Part shown: in pieces, positions 8,438 through 17,021 of the stretch
Layout: every line of letters begins with the position of its first letter
How positions within the stretch are numbered: the first letter of the stretch is position 1
Assembly (NCBI GenBank): GCA_044223515.1
Contig: JBGALV010000045.1
Coordinates: 1 to 37,863 of the forward strand
Direction: 5' to 3'
DNA: 37,863 bases
Source: SHVZ01 sp044223515
GTDB lineage: Bacteria; Pseudomonadota; Alphaproteobacteria; SHVZ01
Notes under the pieces: generated by a model
What the model was told of the DNA's origin: nothing
Database searches by the model: none
What the model saw: only the letters and a program-made list of their open reading frames with translations
Position numbers and translations under genes: made by a program

Positions 8438-9987
8438 GCGCCGACTGGACCGACGGCTACGTCGCCGACATCGAGTACCTGCCGGGATTCTATCGCGAGC
8501 AGTCGCCCGCCTTCATGGACCTCGCCTGCCTGATCCGTGGCGTGCAACCGCCGGATCGCGAGAAGGGCTGGACCTATTGCGACCTGGGCTGCGGGCAGGG
8601 GACGACCTGCCTCCTGCTGGCGGCGGCCAATTCGGACGGGGTCTTCATCGGCATCGACTTCAACCCGGCGCATATCGCGCGCGCGCGCGAGCTGGCGAGG
8701 CTGGCGGGGCTCACCAACGTCACCTTCATCGAGGCGTCGTTCGAGACGCTGGCCGCGGATCCGTCGTCGCTGCCCGAGTTCGACTACGTCGCCCTCCACG
8801 GCATCTACTCCTGGGTCAGCGACGCGAGCCGTCGCGCGATCGTGGCGCTGCTGGCGGCGCGCCTGAAGCCAGGCGGCCTGGCCTATGTCAGCTACAACGT
8901 GATGCCGGGCTGGAATGCCGTCGCGCCGTTCCAGCGCCTGTTCCTCGAGCATTCGCGTCAGACCGGCATCGGCAGCGAGCGAGGCATCGCCGAGGCCATC
9001 GCCTTCGCCGAGAAGCTGCGCGCGATCGGCGCGCCGGGCCTCGGCGATCCAGAGGTGCTGCCGAGGCTCCGGAAGGAGCTGGAGAAGGGCAATCTCAGCT
9101 ACCTCGCGCACGAGTACCTGAACGGCCATTGGCGACCGCTGTACCACGCCGACGTCGCCCGCGGCCTCGCCGAGGCCAAGCTCGCCTTCGTCGCCAACGG
9201 CACGATCCTCGACAACTATGCCGAGCTCAGCCTCACCGCCGAGCAGCGCGACCTGCTCACCGGCATCGCCGACCCGGTGATGCGCGAGATGCTGCGCGAC
9301 TTCCTCGGTGTCCGCGCCTTCCGCCGCGACCTCTATATGCGCGGTGTCCGTCGTCTCGACGCCCGGCGTCGCGACGCGCGGCTCAATGCGATCGCGCTGG
9401 CGCTCGTGGTCGGCCCATCCGGCATCAAGCGCGAGATCACGGTGCCGATCGGCAAGGCCGAGCTCGAGCCCGGCCTCTATGGGCCTGTATTCGAAGCCCT
9501 GTCGAAGGAGCCGATGCCGCTCGGCGAACTCGTCAAGCTTCCCGACATCAGGAGCCGCGAAGATCTCAAGGCTCTGGAGATCGCCGGCATGCTGGTGGGC
9601 TCGGGTCAGGCGCTACCCGTGTCGGAGTCGCGCCTGAAGGCTGAAGTCGCCTGCCGGAATTACAATCGCATGATGATCGATCATGTCGACTTCTCGCCAG
9701 GCATCGCCGCCAAGGCGTTGGCGTCGCCGGCAGCTCATACCGGGCTGCACCTGACGATCTTCGAGCTGTTCGCCTGCGGAGCGCTGCTGGAGCGCGCCGC
9801 GCCGACCGTCGAGACGCTGGTGGATCACACCTGGGCCCGCCTCGTGCGCACCGGCGACCGTCTTCGTCGCGAGGGGCAGGCGATAGAGGACGAAAGCGAG
9901 ACCCGAGCCATCCTGAAGGTCGAGATGGAGTCGGTGCTGCGCGAGGCGGTGCCGGTCTGGCGTCGCCTCGGCATCGTGCAGCCCTAG
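8434..9987 (+). CDS. SAM-dependent methyltransferase with regulatory-type C-terminal domain
   Basis: A 517-residue class I methyltransferase. The N-terminal DGYVADIEYLPGFYREQSP stretch is typical of methyltransferases that carry the 'methyltransferase regulatory domain' (PF10119 type). The SAM motif I is YCDLGCGQGTT (D50, G52, G54, G56), with the acidic ribose-binding residue at D75 (GIDF) and motif IV/V near residues 110-155 (YVALHGIYSWVS, LKPGGLAYVSYN). Residues ~180-320 would be the regulatory domain; the rest is helical with a winged-helix-like look. The start overlaps tssG by 4 nt and the stop is 4 bp before the kinase gene. The substrate is unknown; a T6SS component or effector is plausible from context only. 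No membrane segment or signal peptide. Confidence 0.85.
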   Translation: MSADWTDGYVADIEYLPGFYREQSPAFMDLACLIRGVQPPDREKGWTYCDLGCGQGTTCLLLAAANSDGVFIGIDFNPAHIARARELARLAGLTNVTFIEASFETLAADPSSLPEFDYVALHGIYSWVSDASRRAIVALLAARLKPGGLAYVSYNVMPGWNAVAPFQRLFLEHSRQTGIGSERGIAEAIAFAEKLRAIGAPGLGDPEVLPRLRKELEKGNLSYLAHEYLNGHWRPLYHADVARGLAEAKLAFVANGTILDNYAELSLTAEQRDLLTGIADPVMREMLRDFLGVRAFRRDLYMRGVRRLDARRRDARLNAIALALVVGPSGIKREITVPIGKAELEPGLYGPVFEALSKEPMPLGELVKLPDIRSREDLKALEIAGMLVGSGQALPVSESRLKAEVACRNYNRMMIDHVDFSPGIAAKALASPAAHTGLHLTIFELFACGALLERAAPTVETLVDHTWARLVRTGDRLRREGQAIEDESETRAILKVEMESVLREAVPVWRRLGIVQP

Positions 9988-9991
9988 ACGC

Positions 9992-11938
9992 ATGGTCGCG
10001 GTCGGCAGCACGGTCGGCAAGTTCCGGATCGAGAGCATCCTCGGCCGCGGCGCCACCAGCATCGTCTTCCGCGCGACCGACATGGTCGACAACCGCGTCG
10101 TCGCGATGAAGGCTTTGCGCGCCGAGCTTCTCGCCGACGAGGAACGCGGCGGCACGTTGGAGCGCTTCGCCCGCGAGGCGAAGATCGGCAAGTCGCTCCG
10201 GCACCCCCATATCGTCCGGCTCTGGGATTCGGGAGAGGCTGACGGCGTTCCCTACCTCGTCATGGAGCTGATCGAGGGGGAGGCGCTCGACTCGCTGACC
10301 CGTCGCAACGCGCCGCAGGCCCCGGACCTGGCCTGCACCCTGATGGCGACGGTGCTCGATGCCCTCGATCACGCGCACCGTGCCCAGATCATCCATCGCG
10401 ACGTCAAGCCGGCCAACATCGTGATGCGCAGGCGCGAGGGCGATCCGGTGCTGATGGATTTCGGCATCGCCCGCATCGGCGGATCCGACGTCACCATGAC
10501 CGGCGAGATGCTGGGGACGCCGGCCTACATGTCGCCGGAGCAATTGCGCGGCGCGGTGATCGACCACCGGACCGACCTGCACGGCGTCGGCGTGATCCTC
10601 TACCAGCTGGTGACCGGACGGCGCCCCTATGCCGGCTCGGTCGCCGAGGTCATGCACCAGATCGCCTCGGTCGAGGCACCGGCGCCATCGAGCGTGGCGG
10701 CGGCGATGGCGCCGTTCGATCCGATCGTGAAGAAGGCGCTGGCGAAGGAGCCGACGCGACGCTTCGCCTCGGCGGCGGACTTCGCCCAGGCCCTCAGGAC
10801 GCTCGCGATCGGCCGGACCGAGACGACCATCGTCTCACGTGCAGGACCGGTAGCGGAACAGCGCCCATCGGCAGCGATCCGCCCGGCCTCGCTCGACGAT
10901 CTAGACCAGGCCCTTCGGGCCGTGGTCGAGGCCGGCGTCGACGAGGAAGCGCGCGACATCATCTCCGATCTGCTCGGGCGCCTGGCGTCGCCGGATCGCG
11001 ATCGTCTGAGCCGCATCTGCCTCGAAGCCGGCATCGTGCCTCTCGCGCACGACCTGGCCGCGACCGCCGTCCGTCCGGGGCGGGCGCTGAAATCCAAGGG
11101 CCATTGGCTCTCCGGCGTCGAGCTCGCGGTCCTTCTCAATCGGCGTATCGAACAGGATGCCGCGAAGCGGGCCGCGGCGACGGCGCTGCTGGACCTCGCC
11201 TTCCACGTCTCCGGCATCTTCCTGACGTATTCGAGCCAGCTCGCCAGTCGGCTTTCCGCCGAGGACGCGCCGGATATCGGCGCGCTCGAGATGGACTTCA
11301 TCCGGCTCGACACGCTGACCCTCGGGCTCGACGTGCTGGGTGCGAAGCGCGAGCTGCGCCTGGCCGAGGCCGCGGGCCGTGTCATGGTTGCCCAGGTGCT
11401 GCGCCGGGCCTCCAGGATCATCGAGGCCTATGTCGAGACTGGCGACGAGATGGCCCGCTTCGACGTGGTCGCCATGCTGGTGCAGGTCGACGACTTGATC
11501 TCGCTGGCGATGCGGCTGACCGGTCAGCGCGAGCCGTCCGAGATCGACTCCGTCTCAGAACTCTGCGATGAGGCGGCGCGTCGCTTCCTCGGCAGCGTCA
11601 CCGGGCTCGTCGGCCGTATCGCCGACGACCTCGTCAATGCGTTGGCCTCGGGCGACGCCGGTGCGATGGCGGAGTTCGTCTCGCGCCTGAAGCAGATCGG
11701 GCTGATCCACCAGTTCGCAGCCCGCCTCGACGCGGAGCGCTTCAGCGATCTGCTGAGCCTGCTGACCGGCGGCATCTACGAGCTTTTTGCCAGCCTCACC
11801 ATGTCCCTGACCGAGGCGCCGGCGACGCCGACCTCGCACCTGCAGGCGGAGGCGCTCTACGAGATGGCGACGGGCCTAGGCTTCCGCGACCTTGCCAACA
11901 CCCTGCTGGTCTGGATCCGCCGCTCGGTCTTGAGTTGA
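9992..11938 (+). CDS. T6SS Ser/Thr protein kinase (PpkA-like) with novel C-terminal helical domain
   Basis: A 648-residue Hanks-type kinase. Visible motifs: glycine loop GRGATSIVF (18-26), ATP-anchoring lysine K40 in VVAMK, catalytic HRDVKPAN (H135, D137, K139, N142), DFG (156-158), and activation/P+1 loop GTPAYMSPEQ (175-184). The kinase domain ends near residue 272. Instead of the membrane segment and sensor domain of classical PpkA, residues ~300-648 are cytoplasmic, helical and without any predicted membrane span. This region (426-502 and 570-596) aligns without gaps to the orphan protein encoded at 25425-26633. By analogy with PpkA/Fha/PppA systems it would phosphorylate the FHA protein or TssL and be countered by the PP2C enzyme at 22882. 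Activation probably depends on the C-terminal domain. Confidence 0.93.
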   Translation: MVAVGSTVGKFRIESILGRGATSIVFRATDMVDNRVVAMKALRAELLADEERGGTLERFAREAKIGKSLRHPHIVRLWDSGEADGVPYLVMELIEGEALDSLTRRNAPQAPDLACTLMATVLDALDHAHRAQIIHRDVKPANIVMRRREGDPVLMDFGIARIGGSDVTMTGEMLGTPAYMSPEQLRGAVIDHRTDLHGVGVILYQLVTGRRPYAGSVAEVMHQIASVEAPAPSSVAAAMAPFDPIVKKALAKEPTRRFASAADFAQALRTLAIGRTETTIVSRAGPVAEQRPSAAIRPASLDDLDQALRAVVEAGVDEEARDIISDLLGRLASPDRDRLSRICLEAGIVPLAHDLAATAVRPGRALKSKGHWLSGVELAVLLNRRIEQDAAKRAAATALLDLAFHVSGIFLTYSSQLASRLSAEDAPDIGALEMDFIRLDTLTLGLDVLGAKRELRLAEAAGRVMVAQVLRRASRIIEAYVETGDEMARFDVVAMLVQVDDLISLAMRLTGQREPSEIDSVSELCDEAARRFLGSVTGLVGRIADDLVNALASGDAGAMAEFVSRLKQIGLIHQFAARLDAERFSDLLSLLTGGIYELFASLTMSLTEAPATPTSHLQAEALYEMATGLGFRDLANTLLVWIRRSVLS

Positions 11939-11984
11939 ACCGGGTCGGAGGCGTGGTAGCCTCCCTTGAGAGAGGAGCCCATCG

Positions 11985-12368
11985 ATGCCGCCGGCCGCCC
12001 GCGTCGGAGATCTGGTCAAGCAGGACGCGCCGCACTGCCATTCGCCGATCCATCCGGCGGCGCCGGTGCCGGCGCCGGCACCGCATCCGGGCCTGCCGCT
12101 TGCGATCATCAAGGGCGCAACCAACGTGCTGATCGGCGGCAAGCCGGCTGCGCGCTCCACCGACACCACGGCACCCTGCATGCTGCCCGGCTGCGTGCCC
12201 GGTGGCCCCGGCATGGTGGCCCTCGGATCGAAGTCGGTGATGATCGGCAAGCTGCCGGCCGCCCGCATCAACGACATGACGGCGCACACATCCTGCGTCG
12301 CGCCGATCCCAAGCCCCGTCGGCAAGATCCTGCCGCCTGGCGAGCCCAAGGTGCAGATCGGCGGTTGA
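11985..12368 (+). CDS. PAAR-domain T6SS spike-tip protein
   Basis: A 127-residue protein with a good AGAGGAG site at 11971-11977. The pattern of alternating short strands and turns (PAARVGD at 3-9, IKGATNVLIGGKPAARSTD, GSKSVMIGKLPAARINDMT) is the PAAR fold, with histidine and cysteine residues (HCH near the N-terminus, TAHTSC near the C-terminus) suited to bind the zinc at the cone tip. A Pro/Ala-rich insertion (residues ~24-36) separates the first motif from the rest. It has no effector extension, so it is probably a structural cap sharpening VgrG. Unusually, it lies between the kinase and a methyltransferase, far from the vgrG fragment at the left edge. Confidence 0.9.
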   Translation: MPPAARVGDLVKQDAPHCHSPIHPAAPVPAPAPHPGLPLAIIKGATNVLIGGKPAARSTDTTAPCMLPGCVPGGPGMVALGSKSVMIGKLPAARINDMTAHTSCVAPIPSPVGKILPPGEPKVQIGG

Positions 12369-12380
12369 CGCCGGATCGCT

Positions 12381-13445
12381 ATGCGCGACTCTCATTTCGC
12401 CGAGCTCTCGCCCTTATGCCCGCGCTGCCGCACGTCGCTCGGGCAGGCGAACCCTGTCGAGGTCCTGGTGTCGGCGCGGCGCATCGGCGATCGCCTGGTC
12501 GACGGCATCCTCGCCTGCACGAACCCCGATTGCCGCCTCGAATACCCGGTCATCGGCGGCCTGCCCGCGCTGGTCCCCGACGTCCGCGCCTTCGTCCAGG
12601 AAGCGCTGTTCCATCTGCTCTGCCGCGACGACGTCTCCGGCGAGGTCGAGTCCCTGCTGGGAGACGCGGCCGGCGCCGGCTCGGGCTTCGATGCGGTACG
12701 TCAGCAGCAGTCGAGCTATGGCTGGGATCACTGGAACGATCTCGACCCTGAAGGCGGCGAGGGGGGCGGAGCGGTTCTCGCCTGCCTCGAAGCGGCGCTG
12801 AACCAGCTCGACCAGGCTCCGTCGGGTCCGGTTCTTGATCTCGGCTGCGCCGCCGGCCGCTCCAGCTTCCATCTCGCCGATCGTCTCGGCCTGCCCGTCG
12901 TCGGCATGGATGTGAACGTGCCGCTGATACGCATCGCGCGCCGCGTGCTCGACGACCGCATGGTCCGCATCCCGCATCGGCGCGGCGGCGTCGTCTACGA
13001 CCGGCATGAATTCCCGGTCGAGCTGTCGTCGGCCGAGAAGGTCGATTTCTGGCTCGGCAACGCGTTGTCGCTGCCTTTCGTCGACGGCACCTTCGGGCTG
13101 GTGGCGGCGCTCAACGTGATCGACTGCCTGGCCTCGCCGCGCGACGGACTCGTCGAGATCGCGCGCGTCCTGAAGCCGGGCGGGGTCGTGCTGATCGCCT
13201 GTCCGTTCGACTGGTCGCCGTCGGTGACGCCGATGGAGCAGTGGATCGGCGGTCACTCCCAGCGTGCCTCGCACAAGGGGGCGCCGGAGACAGCGCTCGA
13301 CCGGCTGCTGGCGGACGGGACGATCGGCCTTGCGCCCATCGGGCCGGCGAAGGACGTGGGGTGGAGAGTCCGCTTGCATGACCGCGCGTCGGTCGACTAC
13401 CAGACTTATGTCGTCGCGCTGAGGAAGGCGGAGGGCATCGCGTGA
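12381..13445 (+). CDS. methyltransferase with N-terminal zinc-ribbon (Trm112-like) domain
   Basis: A 354-residue protein. Residues ~10-67 form a Trm112-like zinc ribbon: four cysteines C13 and C16 (CPRC), C46 and C51, followed by YPVIGGLPALVPD, the usual Trm112 end. Residues ~150-290 are a class I SAM methyltransferase with motif I VLDLGCAAGRSSF (from 154), acidic residue D180 in VVGMDVN, and a motif like LPFVDGTFGLVAALNVIDCL before the RVLKPGGVVLIAC strand. The same-polypeptide fusion of zinc ribbon and methyltransferase resembles small-molecule or protein methyltransferases. The gene sits between PAAR and FHA genes and overlaps the FHA start by 4 nt. Substrate unknown; a T6SS protein or cargo is inferred only from context. 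Confidence 0.82.
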   Translation: MRDSHFAELSPLCPRCRTSLGQANPVEVLVSARRIGDRLVDGILACTNPDCRLEYPVIGGLPALVPDVRAFVQEALFHLLCRDDVSGEVESLLGDAAGAGSGFDAVRQQQSSYGWDHWNDLDPEGGEGGGAVLACLEAALNQLDQAPSGPVLDLGCAAGRSSFHLADRLGLPVVGMDVNVPLIRIARRVLDDRMVRIPHRRGGVVYDRHEFPVELSSAEKVDFWLGNALSLPFVDGTFGLVAALNVIDCLASPRDGLVEIARVLKPGGVVLIACPFDWSPSVTPMEQWIGGHSQRASHKGAPETALDRLLADGTIGLAPIGPAKDVGWRVRLHDRASVDYQTYVVALRKAEGIA

Positions 13446-14281
13446 AGCTCGTGCTCACCATGATCAAGGGGCCGGAGAGCGGCAGGAAGCGCGAGGTGGA
13501 CGCGGCCAGCATCACGGTCGGCCGCGGCGACGAGAACGGCTGGGTCATCGCGGACCCGGATCGGGTGCTTTCCAAGAGCCACTTCAAGATCGAGTTCCGC
13601 GAAGGTCGGTACATCCTGACCGACACCAGCACCAACGGCGTGTTCATGAACGGTGCGGCGGCGCCGCTCGGTCGCGACCGCCAGGCGATGCTGAACAAGG
13701 GCGACAAGATCGTGGCAGGGCCTGCGACCTTCCAGGTGGACCTGGTGGCCCCCACGGCCGCCGAGGATCCGTTCTTCGCGACCCTGAGCACGCCGCCCGA
13801 GAAGCCGGCCGCGCCGATCGAGGACGACCCCTTCGCACCGCTGCCGGGGTCGTCGGCGCCTTCGATGCTGCCGTCGTCCGGCGCGGCGATTCCCGACGAC
13901 TTCGATCTCGATCTGCCGCCGATGGGGGGAGACCCGCTTGCGACTCGGGGCGAATCGCCGTTCGGGTCGAGCCTGCCGCCGCCCGTCAGCGCGCCGATCG
14001 GCGGCGGAGGCGGGATCCCCGACGACTGGCTCGGCGCCGAGGCCGGCCCGGCCGGTGGTGCCCACATCCACGAGGAAGACGGCCTGATCGAGGCCCTTTG
14101 GTGCTTCGCCCATACCACGGCATCGATATATCCGGGCTCGGCGGTTGCCCAGAGCCCGATCGCCCAGGCGCATTCGGCGAAGGCCGCCGAGGCGATCCTC
14201 GACCGGGCAGGCGGGGAGCAGACCTTGCGGCGCCTATTCGCCGACCTGCAAGAACTGGTACTTAGGCAGCAGCGGAGATAA
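13442..14281 (+). CDS. FHA-domain protein of the T6SS phospho-signalling pathway (ImpI/Fha-like)
   Basis: A 279-residue protein starting at GTG within the end of the previous gene (GTGA overlap). The N-terminal ~100 residues are a forkhead-associated domain with the phosphothreonine-binding set: G27-R28, S44-K-S-H47, and T64-N65-G66 with N70-G71. Residues ~100-215 are a Pro/acidic, low-complexity linker with repeated DDPFAPLP-like segments; residues ~220-279 form a helical tail. It is shorter than TagH-type proteins with a large C-terminal domain. In known systems phosphorylated Fha promotes T6SS assembly. The partner kinase (9992) and phosphatase (22882) lie in the same operon. Confidence 0.9.
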   Translation: MKLVLTMIKGPESGRKREVDAASITVGRGDENGWVIADPDRVLSKSHFKIEFREGRYILTDTSTNGVFMNGAAAPLGRDRQAMLNKGDKIVAGPATFQVDLVAPTAAEDPFFATLSTPPEKPAAPIEDDPFAPLPGSSAPSMLPSSGAAIPDDFDLDLPPMGGDPLATRGESPFGSSLPPPVSAPIGGGGGIPDDWLGAEAGPAGGAHIHEEDGLIEALWCFAHTTASIYPGSAVAQSPIAQAHSAKAAEAILDRAGGEQTLRRLFADLQELVLRQQRR

Positions 14282-14324
14282 ACCTTAAGCCTTCGGTCCG
14301 ACCCGTCGCCGGGAGGTGGTTAGC

Positions 14325-15653
14325 ATGCTGGGGAACAAGGTCGTCTGGTCGGAAGGCCTGTTCCTGAGGCAGCACCACCTGCAGCAGCAGGAGCGCTATT
14401 TCGAGCGCCTGGTCCGGGAGCGGGCCGAAGCCTCCGGACCCTACAGCTGGGGCGTCTCCGAGCTTCAGCTCGACCAGGGACTTCTCGGCCTCGGCCAGTT
14501 CGCCGTCACTCGCTGCCGCGGCATCTTCGAGGACGGCACGCCGTTCTCGCTCCCCGACGATGATCGGCCGCCGCTCCCGCTGCCGCTGCCCGACACGGTT
14601 CGCGACAAGATCATCTATCTGGCGCTGCCGATCCGTCAGCGCGGCGGCCTCGAGGTCGGCCCGGAGGACAGCCCGAGCCTGACCCGCTTCGTGCCGGAAG
14701 AGGTCGAGATCCAGGACGCCAACGACGGCTCGCCGATCCCGGCCGAGATGCAGGTCGGGCGCCTTCGTCTGCGCTACCTGATCGAGGGGATGGACACCTC
14801 CGGTCATCTGCTGATCGGTCTCGGCCGTGTCGTCGAGGTGCGCGCCGAGCGTGGCATCGTGCTGGACGACAAGTACGCGGCGCCGGCGATCGACTGCCGC
14901 GCGGTCTCGGCACTGGCGAACCTGCTGATCGACATCCAGGGACTGATCTCGCATCGCGCCTCCGCGCTGGCGCTCCGGGTCGCCGGCGGCGATGGCCGCG
15001 GCGTCGGCGAGATCGCCGAGTTCCTGCTGCTGCAGATCCTCAATCGCTACGAGCCGCTGATGGCTCACCTGAATTCGATCCCGCTGGTGCATCCCGAGCG
15101 GCTCTTCGCGACGGCGGTGATGCTGGCGGGCGAACTCGCGACCATCGCCGGCACCTCGAAGCGTCCGCCGCAGTTTCCGGCATACCGTCACGACGATCTG
15201 CAGAACACCTTCGCCCCGGTGCTGGCCGAGCTTCGCCGCTCTCTCTCGACCGTGCTCGAGCAGAACGCGATGCAGATCCCCCTGGTCGAGCGCAAATACG
15301 GCATCCGCACCGCGCAGATCGCCGACCGCAGCCTGATCACCGGCGCCACCTTCGTGCTGGCGGTGAAGGCGGCGATCCCGGTGCAGACGCTGATGCGCTC
15401 GTTCCCCGCGCAGGTGAAGATCGGCCCGGTCGAGCAGATCCGCGAGCTGGTCAACGTGGCGCTGCCCGGCATCCCGGTCAGGCCGCTGCCGGTGGCGCCG
15501 CGCCAATTGCCGTTCCACGCCGGGTCGACCTATTTCGAGCTCGAGCGCTCCAACCCGCTCTGGCAGCGCATGGCGCCGACAGGGGGGCTGGCGCTCCATG
15601 TCGCGGGTGATTTCCCGCAGCTCGAAATCGATCTCTGGGCGATCCGGGGCTAG
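14325..15653 (+). CDS. tssK: T6SS baseplate-to-membrane connector TssK (ImpJ)
   Basis: A 442-residue protein. The ATG at 14325 is preferred because GGGAGG (14311-14316) lies 8 nt upstream; an in-frame GTG at 14316 overlaps this site. The N-terminus NKVVWSEGLFLRQHHLQQQERYFERL is the classic TssK motif. Further landmarks are LLLQILNRYEPLMAHL (residues ~234-249), HPERLFATAVMLAGELATI and the C-terminal FELERSNPLWQRM region. TssK is trimeric and links the baseplate (TssF/G) to the membrane complex through TssL and TssM. It is followed by tssL after 6 bp. Confidence 0.96.
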   Translation: MLGNKVVWSEGLFLRQHHLQQQERYFERLVRERAEASGPYSWGVSELQLDQGLLGLGQFAVTRCRGIFEDGTPFSLPDDDRPPLPLPLPDTVRDKIIYLALPIRQRGGLEVGPEDSPSLTRFVPEEVEIQDANDGSPIPAEMQVGRLRLRYLIEGMDTSGHLLIGLGRVVEVRAERGIVLDDKYAAPAIDCRAVSALANLLIDIQGLISHRASALALRVAGGDGRGVGEIAEFLLLQILNRYEPLMAHLNSIPLVHPERLFATAVMLAGELATIAGTSKRPPQFPAYRHDDLQNTFAPVLAELRRSLSTVLEQNAMQIPLVERKYGIRTAQIADRSLITGATFVLAVKAAIPVQTLMRSFPAQVKIGPVEQIRELVNVALPGIPVRPLPVAPRQLPFHAGSTYFELERSNPLWQRMAPTGGLALHVAGDFPQLEIDLWAIRG

Positions 15654-15659
15654 CGCCGC

Positions 15660-16999
15660 GTGACCGGCGGCTCGCCCTTCGAGGAAGACGATCTCGACCG
15701 GACGGTCGTTCGCCGTCCGGGGGCCGCGTCTCCGTCCGCGACGCCGCCCGCGCAGCCGGCGGCTCCGCAGCCGGGCTTCGCCTCTAAGGTTCCGCCGCCG
15801 TCCCGTGCGCCGCGCCGGCCGGCGCGTCAGGCCCGCGTCGAAGAGGAGGAGATCGACGACGCGTCGGTGTGGACGCTGGGCGCGATCAATCCGCTCTGCG
15901 CGGTCGCGGCCCCGCTGCTGGCGCTCGCGGTCCGGATGCGTGACTCGGCGCAGCCGGCCAATCTCGATCACGCGCGCGACCAGGCGATCGCCGAGGTCCG
16001 TGCCTTCGAGACGACGGCGCTCGCGCGCGGGATCGCCCCTGATCGCATCCGGCTCGCGCGCTATCTGGTCTGCGCCACGGTCGACGACCTGATCATGGCG
16101 ACCGAATGGGGGGCCCAGACGCAATGGGCGTCGAAGGGGCTCGTCAGCACGGTCGAGCAGGAGACCTGGGGCGGCGAACGCTTCTTCGCGATGGTCGAGC
16201 AGGCGCTCGGCGATCCCGTCGGATCGGTCGAGGTGCTTGAGCTCGCCTATGTCTGCCTTGCGATCGGCTTCGCCGGCCGCTATCGCGTGATGCCCCGTGG
16301 CGGCGCCGAGCTCTCGGGCCTCCGCGATCGCATCTACCGCACGATCCGCCGCGTGCGCGGTGAGCCGGAACGCGACCTGGCGCCGATGTGGCGCGGCCTC
16401 AACGTGCCTTACGCGCCGCCGCGCGCGCCGTTCCCGGTATGGACGGCGTCGGCGGCCTGCCTTGTGATGCTCGCCGGCATCTACGCCTTCTTCAGCTTCG
16501 ATCTCGGCAGCCGCGCCGATCGCCTCGCGGCACGCCTTTCGGACCTGTTCCCGTCGGGACCGGTGCAGATCGTGCGCCCGGCGCCGCCGGCTGCCCCCGC
16601 GCCGGTACCGACCGTCACGCAGATCGACCGCATCCGCCAGCGCCTTGCCGGCGAGCTCCAGGCACGCCAGGTCGAGATCGGGCAGATCGAGCGCTACATC
16701 TATCTCCGCATTGCCAGCACCGGTCTCTTCGGCAGCGGTGCCGCACGGGTCGCGCCGGCCTATGTGCCGGTCCTCGACAACGTCGCCGCGGCGCTGGCGC
16801 CCGAGCCGGGGCAGATCGTCATCCTCGGCCATACCGACGATGTGCCGCTTCGGGGTGGCCAGTATCCGGACAATGACGCGCTGTCCTTGGCGCGGGCCCA
16901 GGCGACCGCCGACTATCTCGGCGCCAAGATGGGCGGAGCGCCGCGCGTGAGCGCCATCGGCCGCGGCTCGGCCGAGCCGATAGCCTCGAATGGGACGCC
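15660..16999 (+). CDS. tssL: T6SS inner-membrane protein TssL with C-terminal OmpA-like domain, 3' end lost in N gap
   Basis: About 446 residues are visible from the GTG start before the run of Ns. A Pro-rich N-terminal tail (1-65) is followed by the DotU/IcmH cytoplasmic domain (NPLCAVAAPLLAL near 77-89, RYLVCATVDDLIMATEWG near 131-148, TWGGERFF). A single membrane span lies near residues 260-280 (ASAACLVMLAGIYAFFSF). The periplasmic part is an OmpA/MotB-type peptidoglycan-binding domain (VILGHTDDVPL, DNDALSLARAQATADYL, residues ~388-425), so this TssL anchors the membrane complex to the cell wall without a separate TagL. The final ~20-40 residues fall in the gap. The open frame running on into the next gene is an artefact of gap length. 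Confidence 0.93.
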
Positions 17000-17021
17000 N
17001 NNNNNNNNNNNNNNNNNNNNN
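17000..17021. other. assembly gap (22 Ns)
   Basis: A run of 22 undetermined bases interrupts the T6SS operon between the tssL OmpA-like domain and the TssM-like gene. True length is unknown. The gap must hide the end of tssL, its stop codon and the start of the next gene, which needs considerably more than 22 bases if both genes are intact; the sequence therefore does not support a TssL-TssM fusion. Confidence 0.97.
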
